Origin: Metridium senile
Taxonomy: Eukaryota; Cnidaria; Anthozoa; Actiniaria; Metridiidae
DNA: 64,000 bases
NCBI GenBank assembly: GCA_949775045.1
Contig: OX459108.1
Coordinates: 8,621,961-8,685,960 of the forward strand
Reading direction: 5' to 3'
Each line of letters opens with the position of its first letter. The first letter of the stretch is position 1. A model generated the notes under the pieces. That model saw only the letters and a program-made list of their open reading frames with translations, was not told the origin of the DNA and ran no database searches. Both the position numbers and the translations under genes were made by a program. Shown piece after piece: positions 46,682 through 57,660 of this stretch.

Positions 46682-47983
46682 ATGACGATGGTGAAGGTGA
46701 TTGTCCTCAGAGGTCTGCAATGGTTGATGTACATCGTCAATCTCCTAATTTCTTCAGTTCTTGGGTTCTCATTTGCTTTTGGTTGGAAAGAGGAAAAATT
46801 GAAGGCAAGGACCCACTATGAGTCCTCTGCACAGATCCTGAAAATTACTTTCAGAGCCAAGTACCTAGACTCTCAACCTTCTTCACCAGAACACTTTCTC
46901 CTGTTTCATTCTGGATATGTCCATCCTAAAGATGTTTGTAAAGACCATATTACTTTGTTGACTGTAACAACAGAACAGGCATTCTTTGCTGTTCTTCCTC
47001 CAGAAGTGGATGTTTACAGCTCTGATTTGAACCCTTTCATGTATTTGTCACAGTTCAGATTTGCTACACACATTGTTGTGATGCCAATCACATCGTTTCA
47101 TAGGCTTGCCGATGAATTAGGCGATCCAAGAGCGCAAATTGTGCTTGTGTCAAACACTGGTCGTTGTGGCTCAACAATCCTTGCACAGATGTTTGAAGCC
47201 ATTCCAAACACTATTGTGATGACATCGGGTACTTTAATCCAAACAGCGCTAGACTATAGGATGGGAAAGATAAATGACGAACAAGTAGTCCAACTTCTTC
47301 ATAGCATAGTGCGAGTACAGTGCAAGGACAACGACAACTACAAGAAAATCGACAGGATTGTTATTAAAACAAGACCGTTGTGTGCAGAGCTGATCAAAAA
47401 GATAAATACCTGCTGCAAGTACATCACACACGTGTATATGTACCGTCACCCGAAACAAACCATTTGTTCGTATTTGTCCACGTTCCATACTCTGCCACTG
47501 TCACGCGAGCCCCGGAACATATTCCTGCCCATACCACACACCAGCGATTACCAGCTAATCCCGATTGACCGACTTCTTAAAATTCTCAGTTTGTGTGGTT
47601 TCGCAACGTTGGTTTGGGTGTTCAGCATCGCTTGCTATATCGAATACAAGCACGAAGGCATAGATATCTACCCGATCAAATACGATGACCTTTTGAAAGA
47701 TCCCGAGCGCACAACATCCAAGCTGTTCGCCTTTCTCGACATACCTAAGCAGTATATCACCAAAGCTGTCAAGGCTCTTGAGAAAGATTCTCATAGAGGA
47801 ACACATCTAGCAAGAGAAAAGATCTCGAAAACCAGAGTGCGCGAGTTCAACACTGAGCAACTTACAGAAGTCAATTTTGTTCTGCAAAAATCAGGTTTTC
47901 CAACGATTGATGAATTTCAAGATTTGCCGGACAAAAAACAATTGAAACTGAAGTCGTTCATGACTTCATACTCTCTTGATTGA
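46682..47983 (+). CDS. sulfotransferase-family type II membrane protein, copy C
   Basis: An intact 433-residue frame, the most diverged of the three, with changes concentrated in the stem and acceptor-facing parts: for example residues 57-80 (QPSSPEHFLLFHSGYV against KAFSPEQCLLFHCRYV) and LSTFHTLP against LSMVHTLP. Two cysteines present in A and B around residues 72 and 77 are F and S here, and Cys86 is kept. The signal anchor, SNTGRCGSTI loop, YRHPKQTICS site and YDDLLKDPERT signature are all kept, and the substitutions look conservative, suggesting a functional protein. It follows the same CTTGTTTTCCAG acceptor. Family role is transfer of sulfate from PAPS; the substrate is unknown. Confidence 0.85.
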   Translation: MTMVKVIVLRGLQWLMYIVNLLISSVLGFSFAFGWKEEKLKARTHYESSAQILKITFRAKYLDSQPSSPEHFLLFHSGYVHPKDVCKDHITLLTVTTEQAFFAVLPPEVDVYSSDLNPFMYLSQFRFATHIVVMPITSFHRLADELGDPRAQIVLVSNTGRCGSTILAQMFEAIPNTIVMTSGTLIQTALDYRMGKINDEQVVQLLHSIVRVQCKDNDNYKKIDRIVIKTRPLCAELIKKINTCCKYITHVYMYRHPKQTICSYLSTFHTLPLSREPRNIFLPIPHTSDYQLIPIDRLLKILSLCGFATLVWVFSIACYIEYKHEGIDIYPIKYDDLLKDPERTTSKLFAFLDIPKQYITKAVKALEKDSHRGTHLAREKISKTRVREFNTEQLTEVNFVLQKSGFPTIDEFQDLPDKKQLKLKSFMTSYSLD

Positions 47984-48154
47984 ACCAACTTGATTAAATA
48001 TGACATTTATGTGCTAGTTAACATATACCCCGGGGGATAACCTGACCCTATTTAAAACACTCGAAAAAAAATCCATATCCTATTCAAGAGAAATGTTGCT
48101 CGTTTGTGCCTCGCCCTTTTAAATGCCCATAAAGGTCTCCCGCTCATATTTTAT

Positions 48155-49194
48155 GTAATGTTTACAACATGAGCGGCCGTGTTGTATCGGCATATACAAT
48201 CACAAGCCGAAGGCGCGTGATTGTATATAGCAACACGGACGCGAATGTTGTAAATTACTTGTGAAATCCATAAATCCTTTGTTATGCCAGTGAGGTTAAT
48301 ACAATGTGAATGCAATGATCTAATTGCTGTACGCCTTAGCTTATTATGTTATCGGGGTAACAAAGAAAATGTACATACATTGAAATGTATGTGGATGACT
48401 GGAATGTACTTTTAGTCTTCGACCCATTGTTTAGAGTAGAACAATACTTTCTAGTTTTTGCACGCTTTGTTTTGTTTTCACTGTAAGCTTATGCAAATTT
48501 TGAGCTTCGAATGCTTGGAGTGTTCAATTCGCTTTTGACTTTTGTGCAAGATGGCTGAATGTAATGCTGGGAAAAGTTTAGTGAAAAGTACTGTATCTAA
48601 AACACCCAAGATGGTTGTTGAAGCTGTTAAGATCGATTTTTTCGGACTGGCAAAGGAGCAGAGCAGATGAATTTTTCGAAATCTTTCCATGCAAAGTAAA
48701 GAACAGGAACAATTTGTAAGTAATGTTTTAGCAGCACCCTTATTACTGCATCTTATTCTTTGGTAGTAAACAAAGAAAAATCGGCCGAGGAAATTTGTGA
48801 TCCTATTTTTGATGAAATATCAGATGAACTGCTAGCCACTATAGATTTTCCTGAATTAAGTGCGCCTTACGTTTCAAATTTTGGATGAGTAATTGATTTT
48901 ATGTAACGTGAACTAAATTGTGAATTAAATTTGAGTTTACTTGCCGTATAGTTTACACTTTTAATGTTGGCTAGATACAAGCAGTAGTGATTGTATCTAA
49001 TTTGCATTTCAGATACAAGTCACTAGTGGTTGTATCTAATTTACATTTCAGATACAAGTCACTAGTGGTTGTATCTAATTTACATGTTCATTGTGCTTTA
49101 AGTTTGTATGGGCTTTACAAGGGTGTTCATGTGATCTGATTCCTCATATCGGATTGGCTGGAAAGCTTATGAATTATTAATGAATTTTACAACT
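48155..49194. mobile_element. insertion with palindrome, decayed coding remnant and tandem repeat, unit C only
   Basis: Interrupts the LINE 3' junction relative to units A and B. It contains a 108-bp palindrome (48155-48262, arms with GTTTACAACATGAGCGGCCG), which recurs in pirin intron 2 (60491-60606). It also contains a degenerate frame starting ATGGCTGAATG at 48551, and a second acidic piece (about 48763-48887, reading EEICDPIFDEISDELL). A 39-bp tandem repeat of a palindromic unit (48973-49090, ATACAAGTCACTAGTGG) lies near the end. The family is not identified. Confidence 0.55.
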
Positions 49195-50798
49195 TTAGTT
49201 TAGTTTATTTGTCACACTATTCTCACTGATCATCTACTCCCAAGGGAGATGGTTAATGATATGCAAGACTATATAAACAATGCATTTGGTGTTAGTTCAT
49301 TCTTAGTTGCCCAAACTAGCGAGACAAACAACATCAAACCGGATAGTAGGATGAAAGGGGCAGATGGATGTTAAGGGGAATAATCCTGTGGTGTTGAGAA
49401 AGAAAGTACACTCGAGTGTTTTTCCCCCACCCTCCCGCCCACTTTTCCTACTTATATTGCCTCGGCATTTTGTCCCTCCGGATCTATTTCCATTGTTTAG
49501 CCTAGAACAATGGAGTCCTATTGTTCCCATATCTTAATCATCGACCGAGGGACAATGGCCAGTGAGAATGTATTACTAATACAATTACAAAAATAATACT
49601 ATTAATAATAAAAAAAGGATATATAGATGCGACGGGAGTGGGAAACAGAGCTTACGCCCCAATTGAATATCCTACTCCTACGTAAAAAATATATAATAGA
49701 AATATAAATGTTAATTAAAATATAAATTGCAAAAAATACTAACGAATGCATCAAACTGAATACTAAGCTAAACAAGAATTACTGTAAAAATACACTATTA
49801 AAAAGGGTTAAAATTATGAATATTACATTTGCTAATGATATATATATATGTATATTATTATGGAGGTAAATAAGTTGATAATTTCTCATTAAAATAACCT
49901 AAAATAAGTTTCTTGAATTTGGATAATGTTAAATTTGTTTTTTAAAATGTCCTAGAAGACTATTCCAAAGCTTTACAGTTCTTGGTAAAAATAAATGTTG
50001 GAAGTAGTTTTCAGTTTATGAGTGTTCAAGACAGTGTAGTTGTTTCCATCAAAGCTGCGAGAGTTAAAGTTTGGATTAGTAGAAGGAAGAAGATGTTGTT
50101 TAAGGTCAGTTTGTATAAGGTCATTTCGAATTTTATACAGTAGAACTAGATCAGCTATCTGTCGTCTGGATTCCAAAGGCTGCATCTCAAGAATAAAGAG
50201 TCTTTCATTGTATGTCAGGTCTTCAGGATAGTTGAGGGTGAACTTTTTAGCTCTGCGTTGGACGTTCTCTATAAGTCTTCGATGTTTAGCAACATTTGCA
50301 TTTGGTGACCATACACTTGAAGCGTACTCTAGTTGTGGTCTTATTAGTGTGGAGTATAAATGGCCCCTAGTTTTCTGGTCAGTGATGACCCTGCCGCATA
50401 TTCTTTTTATAAGGCCAAGTGATCGGTTGGCTTTTGCGCATGTCTCCTCTATATGTTTTGTCCAAGTTAGGTCACTTGCGACGGTGACGCCAAGATCTTT
50501 AGTGTGCGTTACTTGATGAAGATCTTCATTACAAAGATTATATCGATTTAAAAGAATAGATCTACCTCCTTTTTCGGACATATGTAATACTTGGTAATAC
50601 TAACAGTAAATACCCGCATATAAGAACAAATGATTTTCGGTTCAGGCTGATTTTGGTTCTTATATATCTTATATATATTGTTCTTATTTATATGGTACTT
50701 TATTGGCCAAATTTCAGCCTGGTGTTCTTAATCCATTTGTTCTTATATGCGGGTGTTTACTGTACTTTGCACTTTGCGACATTAAATTCCATATTATA
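49194..50798 (-). mobile_element. 5'-truncated LINE, unit C (longest frame)
   Basis: Same element as in units A and B, keeping a 202-residue open frame (49973-50581) with ICGRVITDQKTRGHLYSTLI, QLEYASSVWSPN and LLYKIRNDL. It is interrupted by a 340-bp insertion (about 49219-49562, ends TTCTCACTG/CAGTGAGAA), the shared MITE (50604-50762) and the element at 50799-51620. A last piece with the VDS/DGIHYW region lies at 51621-51664, where homology to the other units ends. Confidence 0.85.
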
Positions 50799-51620
50799 AA
50801 ATTTTTGGTATCTAACGCGCGCTCTGATTGGTTGATTGTCATGTCTATATGAGAGGACAGAGAATGAAAATGACGAATGCTGTCGCAATACTGTCCGCAA
50901 AAGCCTGAAAATGGACGAAAACATTTTCAATATCCCCGACGACTTTTTTCACGATTATCCTATTTTTTCTTTTGACTTTGACTGTTTTGGAAGTCAAGAA
51001 GTTGTACAAGAGCCCTCTGAGCAAGCCTCGGTTGCAAAAAAAGGCCGTTTTGTTACATTGACCGACGAGCAGCTTGATAAAGTGGTGGAAACATCGACAT
51101 CGTCGTCTACAAAATATCAAACAAAATGGGGCATCTCGATTTTCGAAGGTAAAAAAATTCAATTCACTCTAAAAACTCTATTTTTGTACTTAAATTTCCT
51201 CCATCTTTTGGAGATAAGTTGACTTTAGCAACGAACAATGATTATTTCCTTATTATTTGTCAATAAACAGTTTGACTTTTGCACTTTTGTCTAATAAAAC
51301 TGATTTCAAAAAAGTAAATCTACAAGCTTGTAAATTTCTTGTCATGCGTGTTTGTTCAACTGATTGTTCACATATATCGTGCACTCTGATTGGCTGATTC
51401 TAACGTGTTTACGAACATTCGGTAGAAACGTTTTCTCTGCATTTTTTGCGAAAAAATTTCATAAAAGAAATATAAAACGGCCGCTTGTGTCTATGTACTG
51501 TGATATAAACACGCTGCGCTCGTGTTTCTAAGCTTGCTTCTCTCGTGCTCTACATCTCCCAGCGTGTTTATATTACAGTACATAGACACGCGCGCCGTTT
51601 TATATTTCTTTATATTATAT
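50799..51620 (+). mobile_element. element carrying a Crypton-like first exon, unit C only
   Basis: Absent from the LINE of units A and B. The right end is a strong palindrome (51465-51613, arms containing TGTCTATGTACTGTGATATA). The coding exon is listed separately. The duplication at the ends is unclear, so the boundaries are approximate. Confidence 0.55.
50911..51148 (+). CDS. first exon of a Crypton-like recombinase gene (fragment)
   Basis: Starts MDENIFNIPDDFF (the open frame extends upstream to 50836), continues acidic, then reaches RFVTLTDEQLDKVV and TKYQTKWGISIFE. It ends at a GAAG|GTAAAA donor in phase 1. The RF-x-LT/S-x-E-x-L ... TKxxTKW layout is the N-terminal signature I know from Crypton-type tyrosine recombinases and their domesticated relatives in animals. 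No later exon is visible within the element, so only the start of the gene is present. Confidence 0.45.
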
Positions 51621-51679
51621 TTTAGGGTCGACACTCCAACAATGTATACCATCAATGTCACTTTCTCAAGTATGTTAAG

Positions 51680-52117
51680 GCCTGGTTCTAGCCAGTGTTT
51701 CACGAAAAAACGTTTTTATTTGTCATTGCCACAAAACTCATCTGATTTTAATAAAAATTGGTGTATTGATAGATTTCGGGCTGCTGCTGTGTCTAAAGTT
51801 TTAATTTTGACTTAGGGGCGGTCACGGGACCAGTTTAGATGGAAAAAGGATTTCGTTTTTAATTTGAAAATACGGTCGCGAGTTTGAATAGGTAAAACAA
51901 ACTTATACATTAAATGTACTTCTCACCAAAGTCTCCACAGAACTGTGCTTGGAGAGTTTGGTTATCACTTACTGGTAGGAAGTTTTAAGGGGATTTTATG
52001 TAAAAATATGGTCACGTGACCTGTTTTACAAAATATCTCCCTAACAGTAAGTGATTGCTCGAGGCAATTTTCCCGCTTCTTGCTGTCACGCCCGCGCGCG
52101 TTCGCGACGTCAAAACA
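51680..52117. other. spacer between unit C and the next LINE
   Basis: No gene or clear repeat recognised; a CGCGCGCGTTCGCGACG GC-rich stretch lies near 52090. Confidence 0.4.
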
Positions 52118-53610
52118 ACGGGGTTTACTTTTTTTTTATTTATTTATTTGTCACAATATATATAATGTAGTTATAATAAAATAAAACGAGAAGCAGTTAA
52201 TGATTAATAAACTTCCCCTATAGATAAAATAAAAAAGATATATATGTATATTAATAAGTCTAAGTTTATGGTCTATAAAACAAGGTTCAATGGTCAAGTA
52301 AAGAGCTAGTAAGGTTTGTACTGTGACGATCTACTGTGACAGTTGATTGTGATACAGTCGATGCTCCATTAAGCGAACACCTTTGGGAAACGAAAAAAGT
52401 GTCCGTAAGTAGAGCTGTCCACCTAATGGAAAGGGTTCTTAAAACGGCTAAATAACGTAAAATAGTCTTGTTTTGCGCTTACAAAAGCATTTCTAAAGAA
52501 CAGTAATAGCAATTAAAGACAAAGAATAGTCTGGCTCAATGATTAAGCGATTTATTCAAATAATCAATATTTTAACAACTGTTCTAATAGATAATTATGG
52601 TCTGGTGTAACACAAGTCTAACACGAGATAAGAAATCTTACTCAATGGAAACTATAAAGTCTTTTTGCATCAATAAGAAAATTCATATCGTTTTCAGCTT
52701 TAGAACGACTATGTAAGGCATTATGTGAAAATTTAAGAATATTTTTTTTGTTGAATTCACTTTATTTCATATTTCTATTTCGAGTGTCCGCTTAAGGGAG
52801 CTTGAAAACAATAGAAAAGGTCAATTGGGATTCGCTTAAGGTGTCCGCGTCCGCTTAAGAGAATGTCCGCTAAATGGAAAGTGTGAATACAGTGTTTATA
52901 TGGAAGAAAAAACGGGGTTTTTGAAAGCTGTCCGTAACTAGAACTGTCCGCTTAGTGGAGCGTCCGCTAATGGAGCTTCGACTGTAGTGGCAAATTGCAT
53001 GCTTCTTAAATAATTGCAATAGTTTCAATTTCATTGACTTAGCTTCAGTTGGAAGCTTATTCCAGAGACCAACTGTTCTTGGGAGGAAGGTGGCTCTGTA
53101 GTAGATTTGCTTGTGGTGATGAGGCTGAATGTAGCTATTACTGTCAAAGCTCCTTGTGTTGTAGGAGGATGCAGAAGGTAGCAGGTGCTGTTTGAGGTCA
53201 GTGTCAATTGAGTTATTTCTTATCTTGTATAGGAGAATAAGGTCAGTGATGTTCCTTTTATGCTCTAAAGGTTGGAGTTCGAGTACGCGGAGTCTGTCGG
53301 TGTAGCACATGTCTTCTGGATAGTTCAGAATAAACTTTGTTGCCCTACGTTGAGTATCTTCAATTAGCTTGATGTGTTTCACAGTGTATGGTGAACATAC
53401 ACTGGAGGCGTACTCAAGCTGCGGTCTTACCAGCGAGCAATACAAAGTCTTCCTCGTTGCCACCTCTTTGATGTGTCTTCCGCAAGTTCTCTTCACCAGT
53501 CCTAGGGTCTTTTTCGCCTTCGTACACATATTCTCGATGTGCATGTTCCATGTTAGGTCACTTGACACAGTAACACCAAGGTCTTTTGTAAATTATGAGA
53601 TTGAATGATT
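52118..53610 (-). mobile_element. second, different LINE fragment
   Basis: The minus strand encodes 232 residues (53568-52870) with DLTWNMHIENMCTKAKK, LVRPQLEYASSVCSPY, RRATKFILNYPEDM and RATFLPRTVGLWNKLP: the C-terminal region of a CR1/Jockey-like reverse transcriptase. It is related to the LINE in the tandem units but clearly diverged. Its last residues run into a nested MITE. The 3' tail reads TTGTGACAAATAAATAAAT on the coding strand. 5'-truncated at about 53610. Confidence 0.8.
52355..52984. mobile_element. 630-bp TA-flanked pogo/Tigger-type MITE
   Basis: The ends CAGTCGATGCTCCATTAAGCG and a CAGTCGAAGCTCCATTAGCG counterpart are flanked by TA (52353-52354 and 52985-52986). The CAGTCGA-plus-CTC start is common for pogo/Tigger-like elements. 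The interior repeats GTCCGCTTAAG-type words. Nested in the second LINE. Confidence 0.75.
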
Positions 53611-54390
53611 TGAGCCCAGGTGTAAACGATGATGATATCTACATATTAACATTTTGTAAAGGTCTTGTTGTTATCAATATTAGAAAATAGATCTGTATCA
53701 CTTTTCTAGAACTATACCTCTAGAAAGATAGGCGCGCGAATTTTTATTACATGTGAGTAACGAACAAAATCTCGCGCGCTGTACACTTCTAGAACGCGGC
53801 TACGTGCGCAAATTGAATATTTGAAGAAAAAAAAACCCGGAATACCTTTCAGTACGTCATTCTCGCATTCTTAACATTCCAATTATTCTTTTCTAATATT
53901 CCAAGCATTCTTTGCATTCCAATCCACACATTCCACGCATTCTTTATTTTGTTGCACAAGTCTATGCGCGTGTAGTCAGGGAGCCATATTCAACGGTAAT
54001 CAGTGTCGCGCGCGCATTTTGAATTGAAACAGTACGTTTCTTCCGATCTGAGTTTAAATCAGTTTATTTATTTTTTTTCGGTATCCTACCCAATCCTGCA
54101 ATTTGATTGCTTCCGCGAGCGGGCGGCTTTTTCCTATATCTTCACCACGGTCACGGTATCCACAGGTATCCAAATAACTTGCAAAATTTTAACGACTGTT
54201 TTAACGACTTAACGGAAATTTTTCAATCAAAGACAACATTTTTAATCATCAAATTACTTTTCTAGAGTCTTGGAACATAAACTAAATCTCCAGTCAATTT
54301 GAAAACAGGTATTAATGAGCTTAAAAATAACTTCATTGTCATTACAAAAAAATCCTCAAATAGAATAGTTGGGCTGCCTGTGGTTATTCG
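53611..54390. other. spacer with CATTCC-rich stretch
   Basis: No gene supported. 53860-53950 holds about nine CATTC/ATTCC words with a roughly 10-base rhythm. 54313-54380 is a copy of a dispersed repeat (TCCTCAAATAGAATAGTTGG) seen again near 57330 and 57560. Confidence 0.5.
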
Positions 54391-54394
54391 CATT

Positions 54395-54660
54395 TTTCCT
54401 CGTCCCCGGAGGGACTCGGAAAAATTAGACTGCGAGCAGTCCCTACTTTTCCCTCCGAATTCAGAAAATTTTAACTTTAATAAAACGAGCGAGCGGGGAT
54501 TGGGGGCGAGTTGGGGAGGGGAGGAGGGGAGAGGAAACCTTCGCCCCCAATCCCCGCTCGTCCGTGTTTTATTTAAATGCTCATTTTTCTCTCGTTTTCC
54601 TCGGAATCTGGAGGGAAAAGAAGGGACTGTTCGCAGTCTACGGAAAAATACATTCACAAC
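54395..54660. repeat. long imperfect palindrome with G-rich centre
   Basis: The arms pair around GACTGCGAGCAGTCCC/GGGACTGTTCGCAGTC and TTCCCTCCGAATTC/GGAATCTGGAGGGAA. The centre (54485-54560) pairs GAGCGGGGATTGGGGGCGA with its complement and has G-tracts that could form a quadruplex. Open frames on both strands here are by-products. Confidence 0.65.
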
Positions 54661-54717
54661 TCGTAAAATATCCGCCCGTATTACGGGAAAAATCACAAAT
54701 AAGATATAAATATATAT

Positions 54718-54856
54718 CTTATTAGACAGTTTGATGTGTAATATGGCTGAATATTTTACGAGTGAAACGCTGTATTTTCACGAGCCTCCGGGCGAGTCAA
54801 AATGCAAGTTAAAGAGTAAAATATCCAGCCATATTACACATCAAACTGTTTAATAA
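54718..54856. repeat. 139-bp palindrome
   Basis: The arms CTTATTAGACAGTTTGATG and CATCAAACTGTTTAATAAG extend through GTGTAATATGGCTG; the loop is about 55 bases. A related ATCACAAATAAG junction recurs near 57630. Confidence 0.7.
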
Positions 54857-55369
54857 GTTATTTATTATCCAGTCAAAAGGTTTTTGTTCATTTATAAAGC
54901 AAATATTGTTTTACTTGAGGCACAGGGACCCCTAATCAATCGATAATTATGAATAAAATAGATGAAAAACGCGCGCGAATGCAATTGTTTGTCGCTTGGG
55001 CTTCCTGTGTCGATTACTGCTCGTGATATTTGTTGGGCTTCCTGTGGCAGCCGTTGCTTGGTAACTTGTTCACCCCTTGTGATAATATATATGTGACAAG
55101 GGATGAAACTCCTAGTAGGAATTTCTATAAAAGCGCTTATTTTAAGTCGAAATATTGCTTCTAGTGGAAATAAAACGACACATACATGTTGAAAGTCGGA
55201 AAAACATACCATTTATTAACTTTTTATAAAATACATTTCATGAAAACAATTTTTTTCGCAAATATCATTTTCACGAACTGCAGTGCAACGTGGACGTCCC
55301 GGAAGTCAGGCCACAGGCAGCCCAACGGCGCTCGTCGTACGTTGAATTTCCGTGAGATTTCCGTGCCCT

Positions 55370-57660
55370 AGCAAGCTGGGGCGCACATCTATCCATCCAC
55401 GCCATCAAGTTTCAGACCTTGTATCAAGATCACAGGCAGCCCAACTATTGTCTTTGAGGATTTTTTTTTAATGACAAAAAAGTTATTTTTAACCGCGCGC
55501 CGAGCGAAATACATATTGAGCGGGCGGGTGGGGTTCCTGTGGTGTATTTGTTTCAAAGCTTGCGGATGGGATTCCTGTGTTTTTTTGCAAGCAATTTTTC
55601 GTCAAAGTCGCGCGGTGTTGAAGAGAGAGGTATTTCGACAAGGTATGAAACTCGGTCACGTGACAAATTTAGTTTCGCGCGTAGTAAATCAGCCATGGGA
55701 GAAAATTTTAATTTTTTTTCGAATATATAAACTTTATTTTGATCTTCAACTACAGTAAAAAGTATGATCATCTCCGACTTCAGCAAAGGGGTTAAAATAA
55801 ATTTTTAAAAAAGGCAGCATGGAACCGAGGTGCGCCGCAGGTTGTGGTGACGGATTTCGGAAATTTTACAATCGTGGAGCAATCGTGGAGCGATCGTGAA
55901 AATATCGATCGAGACCACATTCACGCGACACGGGTGAAAAACGCACGGCGCATGCGTAAGGAAAACCAAAGAATAACTGAAGATTTTACGAAGGGTTTCG
56001 TGTTTTCTTGTGGTTATATATTAAGCGAATTTCTCTTGTATTATTTGACAAGGGAAAGAAAACAACTAATGTAATGTGTTAGGGAAATATAAGCACTAAC
56101 TTTCCACGAACTTTCTTAACTTTTAAGATTTACCAAACGCCGGTAAATCTCCAATGGTTTTATTGTAAACACGACCGTCTTCCGAGCGTGCGCAGTGCGT
56201 TTTTCACCCGTGTCCATTCACGCTCATTCACCGATACAGCCGAAAAAAGGTGTTGATTACAGTCTTGCATTTAACTTTTGCATTGTTAAAATGACTTAAA
56301 ACTCAAAGAAAGAAAACAAGAGAATGTATTTTATTGTGAAAAATCATGGGATGGTGAATCAAGAGTCAAAAAGATCGTGATTTGCACTGCAGTGGCTGGC
56401 TACCTACAGTGATTTGAGTTTTCATTCAAAACACCTGATTAATTCAAGTGTCACTGAGAATTGCTTTTGAAGTCAACGATGCTCTTCACCATAACAAAAA
56501 ATAACGAGGGAAAGCTTTTCTAGTAGCCTGGTGTGTACAGGTAATTATTGGAGCTGAAGTTTTTATGTCAAAACGAATAATATTATCTTGTTCAAACCAA
56601 CTAAAACCCGAACTAAACAATGAATTTGTGATGGCCGCTTTGCGAAGTTTTCCACTTGATTCAGTTGGATCAAAAAAGTTCAACTTTAATTTCGTGAAAA
56701 CTTTAGTTAGTTTAGCGGTTCAAACAATAATACATTTGTTATGAAAGTGTGAAGCGTTTATATTTGTATTTTATAAACTATTTTCGAAAAACTATAAAAG
56801 CTAAAACATCTTTACAGATTTGATTAAATACACTTTGAACAAATTTTTTCACATTGTAAAATATATTAACTATATATGTGTTTAGCATTTCAATAAACTT
56901 GGAAAGAAATTTCACACACTGGCTGTTTGTTTTTGTTAGAGGTTTACTTAGTGAAAATCCGTATAAGAAAATAAAACTTGTTTCAAAAGAAAAGTTTGAA
57001 TATAAAAGTTTTTCTTTGGCGAGTCAGTCGATTGCTTCTCGCGTCCTTCTCGGCGCTCGTCGCTGAGTCTTCGCCGTCACCACAACCTGCGGCGCACATC
57101 TATCCATCCACGCCATCGAGTTTCAGACCTTGTATCAAGATACTACTTTCTTCGATCTTTTTGTCGTACGTGCGATTCCGCGCGACCGAAAAATTGCTTG
57201 CAAAAAAAGCCACAGGAATCCCATCCGCGAGCTTTCAAACAAATACACCACAGGAACCCCACCCGCGCTCTCAATATGTATTTCGCTCGGCGCGCGGTTG
57301 AAAATAACTTTATTGTCATTAAAAAAAATCCTCAAAGACAATAGTTGGGCTGCCTGTGTCAAGATACTACTTTCTTCGATTTTTTTATCGTACGTGCGAT
57401 TCCGCGCGACCGAAAAATTGCTTGCAAAAAGCCACATGTTTTTCGCTCGGCGCGCGGTTAAAAATAACTTTATTGTCATAATTAAAAAAAATCCTCAACG
57501 AGATCCTAACAAAAGATATTTATTCGAATATGGCGCTCGGCGCGCGGTTAAAAAAAAAATCCTCAGATAGAATAGTTGCGCTGCCTGTGGAATAAAGAGT
57601 AAAATGTCCGCCCGTACCTATTACGGGGAAAATCACAAATAAGTTATTTATTATACGACT
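55370..57660. repeat. complex of inverted and direct repeats
   Basis: A block at 55425-55600 (minus-sense CACAGGAATCCCATCCGC and GGCGCGCGGTT words) is inverted at about 57175-57360. GCGCACATCTATCCATCCAC occurs directly at 55380 and 57089. TCAAGATACTACTTTCTTCG repeats at 57135 and 57358 (period about 223). GTGCGCCGCAGGTTGTGGTG (55829) is inverted near 57075. A smaller inverted pair around GGGTGAAAAACGCAC lies at about 55928-56215. No gene is supported between; 56230-56880 is plain AT-rich DNA. This looks like several nested copies of one repeat family. Confidence 0.6.

Larger units (their letters stand above)
39153..51664 (+). repeat. tandem unit C (terminal unit, lacks the tail)
   Basis: Starts at TTAA after the unit B tail. 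It carries two copies of the 5-bp-TSD element, the most diverged sulfotransferase copy and the LINE with the same nested MITE. Homology stops inside the LINE at about 51664, so the 6-kb tail of units A and B is missing here. Confidence 0.85.

Noticed and set aside
54299..54709. 136- and 144-residue overlapping frames on both strands
   Set aside because: Produced by a large GC-rich palindrome; neither resembles a known protein.
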